Origin: Gemmatimonadota bacterium
GTDB lineage: Bacteria > Gemmatimonadota > Gemmatimonadetes > Gemmatimonadales > GWC2-71-9
Assembly: GCA_011390645.1 (NCBI GenBank)
Contig: JAABRY010000018.1
Location: forward strand, 1-38,739
Direction: 5' to 3'
Length of the DNA stretch: 38,739 nucleotides
In this document: positions 32,869-38,739 of the stretch, one piece after another
Position numbering within the stretch: position 1 is the stretch's first letter
How the letters are laid out: each line of letters begins with the position of its first letter
The notes under the pieces: model-generated
Told to the model about the DNA's origin: nothing
Seen by the model: the letters and a program-made list of their open reading frames with translations, nothing else
The model's database searches: none
Translations under genes and position numbers: made by a program

Positions 32869-34053
32869 ATGCGCATCGCTCACCTTGCCGACCCGCACCT
32901 CGGCTTTCGCCAGTACGCTCGCCTCAATGCCCGGGGGCACAATCAGCGTGAGGTGGATGTCGGCACCGCGTTTGGCCGCGCCATCGACGGGGTGCTCGCC
33001 GAGCGTCCCGACGCGGTGATTGTGGCCGGCGACCTCTTCCATGCCGTGCGCCCGACGAATTCCGCGATCCTGCAGGCATTCCGCGAGTTCGCCCGACTGC
33101 GTGCCGCGCTGCCCGACGCGCCGATCCTCCTGATTGCCGGCAACCACGACACGCCGCGCTCGAGCGATACGGTCTCGATCTTCGGGCTCTTTCATGACCT
33201 CGGCGTACATGTCGCGCATCAGGGCGCTCGCCGCTTTTCCTTCCCCGAGCTCGACCTCGCCGTCCTCGCGGTGCCGCATCAGGCGCTCTTCGAGCAACCG
33301 CGCCCCGCACTCGAGCCGGCCGGTCCAGAGCAACATCAGGTGCTGATTCTGCATGGCGAGACGCCGGGGCTGTTCGGCCATGATCGTGCCCTCGCCGAAC
33401 CTGGTGGCGCATTCCTGAGCGAGGCCGACCTCGGCGGGGCGTGGAGTTACGTCGCGCTGGGACACTATCACGTGCAGCACGAGGTGCGCCCGCGTGTCTG
33501 GTACGCCGGTGCGCTCGACTATGTCAGCCCCGACCCCTGGAGTGAGCTGCGCGAGGAGCATACGCGCGGGCTCCACGGGAAGGGCTGGCTGATGGTTGAC
33601 CTGCCCGAGGCCCGGGTCACACGCCACGCGATCGAGGCGCCCCGTCGCGTGCTCGACCTGCGTCCGCTCGATGCCGGGGAGCTCTCCGCTGCGGAACTGG
33701 ATCGCCTCCTCGCGGAAGCCATCGAGGCCGTGCCCGGCGGCATCGAGGACGCCGTCGTGCGACAGGTGGTTCGAGGTGTGCCGCGCGCAGTCGCGCGGGA
33801 ACTGGACCACACCACCATCCGGCAGTGGAAGGCCCGGGCCCTGCACCTGCACCTCGACCTGCGCCGTCCCGAGCGCGCAGCGCGAGAAGTCGGCATGGGA
33901 GCACCGGGCGAGCGGCAGACCCTGGCGGACACCGTGGCCGGCTTCCTGCGCGGGCGTGCCCTGCCGGGTGGCGTCGACCGAGAGCAGTTCGTGGCCGAGG
34001 GCATCGCGGTGCTGGCCGAAGTCGAGCGCGACGCACTTGAGGGGGGGGGATGA
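32869..34053 (+). CDS. sbcD: Mre11/SbcD-family DNA repair exonuclease
   Basis: 394 residues. Metallophosphoesterase motifs are in order: HLADPHLG (D8, H10), GDLFH, GNHD, LHGE and GHYH, all of the manganese-binding Mre11/SbcD nuclease. The C-terminal third is the Rad50-binding cap region. It cuts DNA ends and hairpins with SbcC. Start ATG 32869 follows the herA stop by three bases. The last codons are another G9 tract (34041-34049) giving C-terminal Gly-Gly-Gly before TGA, exactly as in nurA. Confidence 0.95.
   Translation: MRIAHLADPHLGFRQYARLNARGHNQREVDVGTAFGRAIDGVLAERPDAVIVAGDLFHAVRPTNSAILQAFREFARLRAALPDAPILLIAGNHDTPRSSDTVSIFGLFHDLGVHVAHQGARRFSFPELDLAVLAVPHQALFEQPRPALEPAGPEQHQVLILHGETPGLFGHDRALAEPGGAFLSEADLGGAWSYVALGHYHVQHEVRPRVWYAGALDYVSPDPWSELREEHTRGLHGKGWLMVDLPEARVTRHAIEAPRRVLDLRPLDAGELSAAELDRLLAEAIEAVPGGIEDAVVRQVVRGVPRAVARELDHTTIRQWKARALHLHLDLRRPERAAREVGMGAPGERQTLADTVAGFLRGRALPGGVDREQFVAEGIAVLAEVERDALEGGG
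34041..34053 (+). promoter_or_regulatory. G9-ATGA junction of sbcD and sbcC
   Basis: The 13-mer GGGGGGGGGATGA, identical to that at nurA/herA, ends sbcD. Here the sbcC ATG lies at 34055-34057, five bases beyond the G run, a normal Shine-Dalgarno spacing. The G tract is the only candidate ribosome binding site for sbcC. Confidence 0.6.
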
Positions 34054-34054
34054 C

Positions 34055-36472
34055 ATGCATCTGCTCCGCTTGAGACTCGTCAATTTCCGGCAGCACGAGC
34101 GAACGGAACTCACCTTCAGTCAGGGCCTGCTCGCGATCGTCGGTCCCAACGGGTCCGGCAAGACCACGCTGCTCGAGGCGATTGCCTATGCCCTCTACGG
34201 CGTGCCTGCCGCACGTGGGACACGTGACACGCTCCGGCGTCGCGGGGCGCCGCCACGCTCGAAGTTCGAGGTCGAGCTCGAGTTCGCCCTGGGCACGCAC
34301 GTGTACCGGGCGACACGCACCCTCACGAATGCCGAGCTCGCACAGGACGGTGTGGTCATCGCGAACAGCACCGGGGCGGTCACCGAACGCCTGACCGCCA
34401 TCCTCGGCATGACGCGCGAGGAATTCTTCAACACCTACTTCACGGGGCAGAAGGAACTCGCCGTCATGGCGGCGATGACCCCGGCGGAGCGCGGGCGTTT
34501 TCTCTCGCGGGTGCTCGGCTACGAGCGGTTGCGAGAAGCGCAGGATCGCATCCGCGAGCGGCGCAGTGCGCGCCGCGCCGAGTTGGCGGGAGTGGAGCAG
34601 GGACTCGCCGACCCGGCCGAACTCGAGACTGCGCTTCAGGTGGCCACCACACGCCTTGAGGCGGCGCGGGCGTCGGGTGATGCCGCCGCGGAGCGGGAAC
34701 GGCTGGCGCGGATCGCCCGGGAGTCGCTTGCACCTGCCTGGGACGTGGCGCAGCAGCGCCGCACGGCATGGCAGGGGCTGGATGGCGAGCGACGTGTGGT
34801 GGAACAGCGCGTCACGCAGGCACGGACGGTCTTTGCCGCGCTCGACAAGCAACTCGCCAGTGCCCTCGAGGCCCAACACCGGCTGACGCCCCTTGCGACC
34901 CAATTGATTGCCTGGGACGCGCTCGTGACGGAACGCGAGGTGCTCGACAAGGCCGCCGCGGCCGTGGCGGCGCGCAGCCGATTCGTGGCGCAACGCGATG
35001 AGTTGCGCACCCGGCGCGTGGCGGTCGAGGCCGAGATCGCAGCGCTCCCGGACGCCGCGGCCGTGGCATCCCTGCGCACGGCACGCGATCAGGCACGACT
35101 CGCCCGCACCGAGGCGGAGCGACTGCTGGCGGAGGCGCGGACCCGCTGGACCCAGAACGGCCAGGAGGCGCGGACCAAGCTCGAAGCGTACCGCGACCGC
35201 TACCGGGAACTGCGGGAGCAGCTCACGGCCATCGAGGCTGCGGGTCCGGAGGGCATCTGCCCGACGTGCAATCGCCCGCTGGGCAAGGACTATCGCGAGA
35301 CGCTGGCCCTCCTGCAGACGCAGATGGACGAGGTGCTTGCCAGCGGGAACTACTTCAAGCAGCGCAGCGATCAGCTCGAAGCGATGCCCGAGGAGGTGCG
35401 CGAGCGGGAGGCGGCGCGGGAGGTGGCGGAGCGGGCGCATGCCGCCGCCACCACGGCCACCGCCGAGGGTGAGGCGAAGGCCTCGCGTGTCGAGGCGTTG
35501 CGCGTGGATCTGACCCGCATGGATGCCCGTCTTGCCGAGTTGGAGGCCGAGCTCACGGGGCCAGCCGCCACCTACGACGCCGCGCGCCACGATACCGTGC
35601 GCACCGAGCTCGCGCGCCTCGAGCCGATCCGTCGCGAGCATGACCAACTCGTCGGCGTGGCAGCACGCGCGGTGAATCTGGGGACGGAGGCGACGGAAGC
35701 GGAGCGCACCGCCACCGCGGCGGAGGAAGCGCTGGCCGAACTGGGCGCGCGCATGGCGGCGCTCGACTGGAATCCCGAGTCCTTCGCGTCGCTCGAGGCG
35801 GAGGTGCGTGCGGCGGAACTGGCCGTACAGGCGGCACAGGTCGAGGCGGCGGGCAGCGCCGAGGCACTCAAGGGTGCCGAACAGTTGCGGGCGATGGCGT
35901 TGCAACAACAGGCCGATCGTGCCGCACGCGCCGCGCGCGCTCGCGCCCTCGGCACCGAGGTCACCCGGTTGCATGAACTCGATCGCGCCTTTGGGGACCT
36001 CCGCACCGAGTTGAACCTGCAACTGCGCCCCGAACTCGCCGAGCGCGCGTCGACCTTCCTGCGCGATCTCACCAACGGTCGCTACGCGGATCTCGACCTG
36101 AGCGAGGAATACGTCGCCACGATCGTCGAGGATGGCGAGGTCAAGCCCGTCATCTCCGGCGGCGAAGAGGACATCGTCCACCTCGCACTCCGACTCGCGA
36201 TTTCCCAGATGATCGCCGAGCGGGCAGGGCAGCCGCTGGCGCTGCTGGTACTCGATGAGATCTTCGGCTCGCTCGATGAGGAGCGCCGGCAGGCGGTGCT
36301 CGACCTCCTGCGCGCGCTCGGTGACCGCTTCCCGCAGGTGATCCTCATCTCCCACATTGAAGGAATGCGCGACGCCGTGGATCGCCTCCTCCGGGTCAGT
36401 TACGATGTCGAGCGCGGGGTGACAACCGTGCGCGAGGATGAGGCGGAGGCGCTCGGTGATGTGGCGGCCTGA
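34055..36472 (+). CDS. sbcC: Rad50/SbcC-family ATPase
   Basis: 805 residues. Walker A GPNGSGKTT at the N-terminus, Q-loop YFTGQKEL, long coiled coils rich in Ala/Glu/Arg, zinc hook CPTC (402-405), signature SGGEED, Walker B LLVLDEIFGSLDEE and the H-loop ILISHIEG. It clamps DNA ends and drives Mre11. The frame upstream of ATG 34055 (an alternative start inside sbcD) is rejected. It overlaps the next gene by 14 bp. The length is near the archaeal Rad50 (about 880) and shorter than E. coli SbcC (about 1050). Confidence 0.95.
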   Translation: MHLLRLRLVNFRQHERTELTFSQGLLAIVGPNGSGKTTLLEAIAYALYGVPAARGTRDTLRRRGAPPRSKFEVELEFALGTHVYRATRTLTNAELAQDGVVIANSTGAVTERLTAILGMTREEFFNTYFTGQKELAVMAAMTPAERGRFLSRVLGYERLREAQDRIRERRSARRAELAGVEQGLADPAELETALQVATTRLEAARASGDAAAERERLARIARESLAPAWDVAQQRRTAWQGLDGERRVVEQRVTQARTVFAALDKQLASALEAQHRLTPLATQLIAWDALVTEREVLDKAAAAVAARSRFVAQRDELRTRRVAVEAEIAALPDAAAVASLRTARDQARLARTEAERLLAEARTRWTQNGQEARTKLEAYRDRYRELREQLTAIEAAGPEGICPTCNRPLGKDYRETLALLQTQMDEVLASGNYFKQRSDQLEAMPEEVREREAAREVAERAHAAATTATAEGEAKASRVEALRVDLTRMDARLAELEAELTGPAATYDAARHDTVRTELARLEPIRREHDQLVGVAARAVNLGTEATEAERTATAAEEALAELGARMAALDWNPESFASLEAEVRAAELAVQAAQVEAAGSAEALKGAEQLRAMALQQQADRAARAARARALGTEVTRLHELDRAFGDLRTELNLQLRPELAERASTFLRDLTNGRYADLDLSEEYVATIVEDGEVKPVISGGEEDIVHLALRLAISQMIAERAGQPLALLVLDEIFGSLDEERRQAVLDLLRALGDRFPQVILISHIEGMRDAVDRLLRVSYDVERGVTTVREDEAEALGDVAA

Positions 36473-37421
36473 TCGCACGGTGGTCGGACCGACGCGCCTC
36501 GAGGTGCGCGATGTGGGCGCCCTGAATCGCCTCTTCTCCGAGGCGTTCACCGAACGGTACCGCCGCGATGGGCTCAATGGTGTCCGGGTGCCGCACCTCA
36601 ATCCCGACGTCTGGCGCTACGCCCTCGAGGGCGCGGGCAGCGGCGCCATGGCGTGGCGCGATGCGCGCGGTGACCTCATCGCCTTCAACCTCTCCCACCT
36701 GTCAGGCACCGAGGGGTGGATGGGCCCGCTCGCCGTCCGGACCGATCGTCAGGGGGGGGGATTGGGTCGCGACATCGTCACTGCGGGCATCATCGCGCTG
36801 CGTGACGCCGGTGCGCGCACCATCGGACTCGAGACGATGCCGCGCACCCTCGACAACATCGGCTTCTACTCGCGACTTGGCTTCCGCCCGGGTCCGCTGA
36901 CGATCACGTTGCAGGGCGACGTGACCTCGGGTCTCGCACCGAGTGCACCGCGGTTGGGCGACGCCCCGGCGGAACGGCGTCAGGAAATGCTCGACGCGTG
37001 CCGTGCGCTGAGCAGCAGCGTCGTGCCAGGCGCCGACTTCACGCACGAGATGCAGCTCACCCTGGCCATCGGTCTTGGCGATGTGTCCCTGGTGCACGAC
37101 GCGTCGGGTGCGCTCCAGGCGTTCGCCCTGTGGCACTCCGCCCCACTGGCGGCGGGGCGCGTCGCGGAGGACTTGCGCGTGCTCAAGCTCGTCGCGCGCG
37201 ATCTCCCCTCGGCACGGCGTGCCATTGCTGCGGCAGAGGGTGAGGCTTCCCGGTGCGGTCTCGCAGGGTGCACCGTCCGCTGTCAGACCCGCCACCTCGA
37301 TCTCTACGGCCAGTTGATCACCGACGGGTGGCGCGTGCAGTGGACCGACCTTCGCCTCACCCTCGAGGGCTTCGCCGAGATGGAGCCAGCGGGAATCCTG
37401 TTGAGCAATTGGGAGATCTGA
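36459..37421 (+). CDS. Two-domain GNAT-fold acetyltransferase
   Basis: 320 residues. The first half is a GNAT domain with the acetyl-CoA pyrophosphate loop RQGGGLGRD and a FYSRLGFRPG C-strand. The second half has a similar secondary-structure order (GDVSLVHDASGALQAFALWHS, then RVQWTDLRLTLEG), so it looks like an internal duplication without an obvious acetyl-CoA loop. ATG 36459 is chosen because GGAGG precedes it at 9 bases; ATG 36438 has none. The G9 tract 36752-36760 encodes the cofactor-binding glycines themselves. It is the last gene of the resection operon and its substrate is unknown. A G-run/C-run stem (about 37438-37452) follows in the 125-bp gap. Confidence 0.82.
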   Translation: MWRPDRTVVGPTRLEVRDVGALNRLFSEAFTERYRRDGLNGVRVPHLNPDVWRYALEGAGSGAMAWRDARGDLIAFNLSHLSGTEGWMGPLAVRTDRQGGGLGRDIVTAGIIALRDAGARTIGLETMPRTLDNIGFYSRLGFRPGPLTITLQGDVTSGLAPSAPRLGDAPAERRQEMLDACRALSSSVVPGADFTHEMQLTLAIGLGDVSLVHDASGALQAFALWHSAPLAAGRVAEDLRVLKLVARDLPSARRAIAAAEGEASRCGLAGCTVRCQTRHLDLYGQLITDGWRVQWTDLRLTLEGFAEMEPAGILLSNWEI

Positions 37422-37546
37422 GAGGCGGCTGGGGCGAGGGGGGTGTCCCCCTGAGCGAACGGGAGGAGTGAGGGGATCCGGCGCGGTCCTGCGCAATGCA
37501 CTGCGTCCAGTTGCTTCTCTGCTCGACCCTCCCCCAGGAGCCCGCC

Positions 37547-38494
37547 ATGTTCCGCCCAGTCAGTCTGCTCGCCTCGCCTGTGCTGCTGCTCACCCTCGCC
37601 TGTGGCGGAGGGGGCGGGCCCACGGGCCCCGGCCCCGGCCCCAATCCCCCGCCGCCGCCGCCGCCGCCGCCGCCGGGCGGCACGGCCAACTTCACCGCCT
37701 CCATTGAGGGCCAGGCGTGGGCATCTGCGGCGAGTGCGACGGTCGCCGTTGCGGCCGCCAGCGGGACCTACACGATTTCGGGTGGTACGGCCCAGGGGCA
37801 AGGCATCTCGATCACCCTGATGAACATCCCCGGCCCAGGGACTTACCCACTTGGCACAGGTGCCGGAGTTTCAGGCGGCACGGCCATCTACGCCGATCCG
37901 ACGGGCGGCTGGGGGACCCCCCTCAGCGGCGCGGCAGGTACCATCACCATCACGGCACTTACGGCCGCCCGCATTGCGGGGACGTTCTCGTTCACGGCTG
38001 CCGGGAGTGCGGGCGGCGCCACCGGCACCCGCAGTGTCACGAATGGTGCATTTGACCTCGCGATCACCTCTGGCACCACCACGCCCGTCCCGGAAAGCGG
38101 TCGCAATCTGCTGCGCGGGACGCTCAACGGGGCGGCCTACAACGCCTCGACCGTCGTCCGCATCGGGACGCTCGCCACCTTGCTGACCTTTGGGGGGAGC
38201 AACACCCAGCACACCATCAACATCACGCTCCAGAACGTGAATGCCACGGGGACCTACGCCGTCGGTCCCGGGAGTCCGGCCCGCGCGACCGTGGGCGCCC
38301 CGCCGGGAGCGCCAGTGACCGGGCCGCTCTGCTGCTGGAATTCCTCGGCGGGCGGAACGGGATCGCTGGTCGTCACATCGCTTACCGCGACCCGGATCGC
38401 GGGGACCTTCACCTTCACGTTGCCAACGGCGGGTAGCGGAGCAGCGACGGCGCCGATGGTCGTCACCAACGGCAGCTTTGATATCGCCCTGTAG
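37547..38494 (+). CDS. Lipoprotein with two DUF6252-like repeats
   Basis: 315 residues. Lipobox TLACGGGG is followed by a Gly/Pro linker with a run of ten prolines. The rest is two copies of an about 120-residue beta domain, each containing a start like FTASIEGQAW or LRGTLNGAAYNAS, a middle ISITLMNIPGPGTYPLG or INITLQNVNATGTYAVG, and an end ITALTAARIAGTFSFT or VTSLTATRIAGTFTFT with a final VTNGAFD/VTNGSFD. This resembles the DUF6252 family. ATG 37547 has AGGAG 7 bases upstream. It is surface or periplasm anchored, function unknown. Confidence 0.8.
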   Translation: MFRPVSLLASPVLLLTLACGGGGGPTGPGPGPNPPPPPPPPPPGGTANFTASIEGQAWASAASATVAVAAASGTYTISGGTAQGQGISITLMNIPGPGTYPLGTGAGVSGGTAIYADPTGGWGTPLSGAAGTITITALTAARIAGTFSFTAAGSAGGATGTRSVTNGAFDLAITSGTTTPVPESGRNLLRGTLNGAAYNASTVVRIGTLATLLTFGGSNTQHTINITLQNVNATGTYAVGPGSPARATVGAPPGAPVTGPLCCWNSSAGGTGSLVVTSLTATRIAGTFTFTLPTAGSGAATAPMVVTNGSFDIAL

Positions 38495-38504
38495 ACCGGG
38501 GTGG

Positions 38505-38534
38505 TTGACAGCCCCCAGTCTCGCTAGGTAACGT
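38505..38534 (+). promoter_or_regulatory. Promoter of the pheA leader
   Basis: A perfect -35 TTGACA (38505-38510) is followed after 18 bp by TAACGT (38529-38534), which matches the -10 at its first, second and last bases. A start near 38541 would place the leader-peptide ATG at the transcript's 5' end, so either translation is leaderless or the true start is slightly upstream. A GAGGG lies at 38535-38539. Confidence 0.6.
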
Positions 38535-38542
38535 GAGGGATC

Positions 38543-38626
38543 ATGAACCCCGCCAAGACCTGCTTCTTTGCGTTTACCTATGCGGCCTTTCTCGACGAGA
38601 GGGCTGGGGGTCGGCGCACGCAGTAG
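38543..38626 (+). CDS. pheL: Phe-rich leader peptide of the pheA attenuator
   Basis: 27-codon frame, starting MNPAKT and continuing CFFAFTYAAF, with a TAG stop at 38624. Phe codons are at positions 8, 9, 11 and 16 (TTC, TTT, TTT, TTT) and Tyr at 13. This clustering of rare TTT codons in a GC-rich genome is the pattern of a regulatory peptide, as in enterobacterial pheL. The segment CGAGAGGGCT (38596-38605) within its own coding sequence doubles as antiterminator strand. It was too short to be called by length alone; the Phe content, the terminator and the following gene make the case. Confidence 0.85.
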   Translation: MNPAKTCFFAFTYAAFLDERAGGRRTQ

Positions 38627-38682
38627 GTAGCTCAGCGTACCGATTGTTCCCAGGCCCTCTCGATCCCCGAGAGGGCCTTTTT
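38596..38682 (+). terminator. Transcription attenuator of pheA
   Basis: Terminator: AGGCCCTCTCG (38652-38662) pairs perfectly with CGAGAGGGCCT (38668-38678), an 11-bp stem with loop ATCCC followed by a T5 run (38678-38682). Antiterminator: CGAGAGGGCTGGG (38596-38608) in the leader can pair with CCCAG-G-CCCTCTCG (38649-38662) with a single bulged G, competing for the same strand. An upstream strand, CGCCAAGACC (38551-38560), can pair with GGTCGGCG (38609-38616) just after the antiterminator. Ribosome stalling at Phe codons 8-11 would leave the antiterminator strand free and switch pheA on when Phe-tRNA is short. Confidence 0.85.
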
Positions 38683-38706
38683 GTTGTCACCCTTCAGGAG
38701 CAGATC

Positions 38707-38739
38707 ATGCGGATCGCATTCCAGGGCGCCCCCGGTGCC
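38707..38739 (+). CDS. pheA: Prephenate dehydratase, first 11 codons (partial)
   Basis: The frame reads MRIAFQGAPGA to the window end, matching the N-terminus of prephenate dehydratase, whose typical start is IAFQGEPGAYSE. AGGAG (38696-38700) lies 6 bases before the ATG. It makes phenylpyruvate in phenylalanine synthesis, in keeping with the Phe-leader attenuator 25 bases upstream. The rest lies outside the window. Confidence 0.78.
   Translation, partial: MRIAFQGAPGA

Larger units (their letters stand above)
3121..36761. repeat. Dispersed G9A motif family (18 copies, both strands)
   Basis: Runs of exactly nine G are found on the plus strand at 3121, 4195, 8106, 12752, 15461, 15898, 19890, 23372, 29510, 30919, 34041, 36752 and on the minus strand (C runs on plus) starting at 9488, 11601, 12246, 18163, 21491, 24086. 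Read 5' to 3' on the G strand, all 18 are followed by A; the preceding base is T in 13, A in 3, C in 2. All lie within genes. Runs of 8 number four (8923, 11105, 18180, 22283), all followed by C. Runs of 7 number four (47, 175, 8747, 32586). No run exceeds 9. The tracts encode Gly or Pro runs in different codon phases. Confidence 0.9.

Noticed and set aside
33617-36601. A long open frame on the minus strand across sbcC.
   Set aside because: It lacks any domain motif and lies opposite the well-supported sbcD/sbcC genes. Such antisense frames arise from GC-rich codon use.
3121-36761. Phase variation by the G9 tracts, as in Campylobacter or Neisseria.
   Set aside because: Tract length is uniform, the frames are all in register and many affected genes are housekeeping types. 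Slippage-driven switching would show mixed lengths and broken frames.
37647-37680. Pro/Gly codon repeats in the lipoprotein as a microsatellite or CRISPR-like repeat.
   Set aside because: They encode a simple Pro linker after the lipobox, common in lipoproteins; there are no spacers.
38624-38640. The stretch GGTAGCTCAG looks like a tRNA D-arm.
   Set aside because: No acceptor stem, anticodon arm or T-arm can be folded around it. It lies inside the attenuator, partly across the leader stop codon.

Overview
The window looks like a chromosomal segment of a high-GC, Gram-negative-type bacterium. Estimated by eye, GC is close to 70 percent. The many lipobox proteins, a TonB-dependent receptor with an N-terminal carboxypeptidase-regulatory-like domain, secreted S9 and M28 peptidases, beta-propeller lipoproteins and a DUF6252-type repeat lipoprotein fit Gemmatimonadota or a related lineage. 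That placement is an inference from gene style, not from a marker gene. There is no rRNA, tRNA, insertion sequence, prophage or CRISPR array. Coding density is very high and 1-4 bp start/stop overlaps are the rule.

Layout. 1-2.4 kb: cydAB (bd-type oxidase, minus strand) behind a perfect Rex operator. 2.46-4.6 kb: a divergent arsenic operon, arsR-arsM-(ArsN-like acetyltransferase fused to ArsC), with no efflux pump. 4.6-6.6 kb (minus): a Tat-exported DsrE-like protein, a diheme TsdA-like cytochrome c lipoprotein and a DUF1499 lipoprotein. 6.7-7.15 kb: a DUF4399 lipoprotein. 7.15-13.9 kb (minus): a five-gene unit joined by 4-bp overlaps: M28 peptidase, two paralogous propeller lipoproteins, TonB-dependent receptor, small TauE/SafE protein. 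14-15 kb: a DUF3108-like lipoprotein ending at a strong stem. 15-18.7 kb (minus): S9 peptidase and PhzF-like protein. 18.8-24.1 kb (minus): complete oligopeptide ABC transporter. 24.2-26.1 kb (minus): lipoate-ligase-like protein, coaE, tdk. 26.3-26.6 kb: HU. 26.6-28.1 kb (minus): a degenerate DEAD-box protein with a DbpA RNA-binding domain. 28.3-37.4 kb (plus): one long operon, aminotransferase, unknown protein, NurA, HerA, SbcD/Mre11, SbcC/Rad50, GNAT. This is an archaeal-style DNA end-resection set. 37.5-38.5 kb: a two-repeat lipoprotein. 38.5-38.74 kb: promoter, Phe-rich leader peptide, antiterminator/terminator and the first codons of pheA.

How the parts work together. Peptide scavenging is prominent (secreted S9 and M28 peptidases, Opp importer, TonB receptor). 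Respiration is probably redox-controlled through Rex. Arsenic is handled by reduction and methylation rather than by a visible pump.

The least expected signal is at DNA level. Exactly nine G (or nine C on the other strand) occurs 18 times, always inside genes. Read on the G strand, every one of the 18 is followed by A and 13 are preceded by T. Runs of ten or more are absent and runs of seven or eight are rare (four each). The reading frame stays open through every tract, in several codon phases, so the signal is not a simple amino-acid or frameshift effect.
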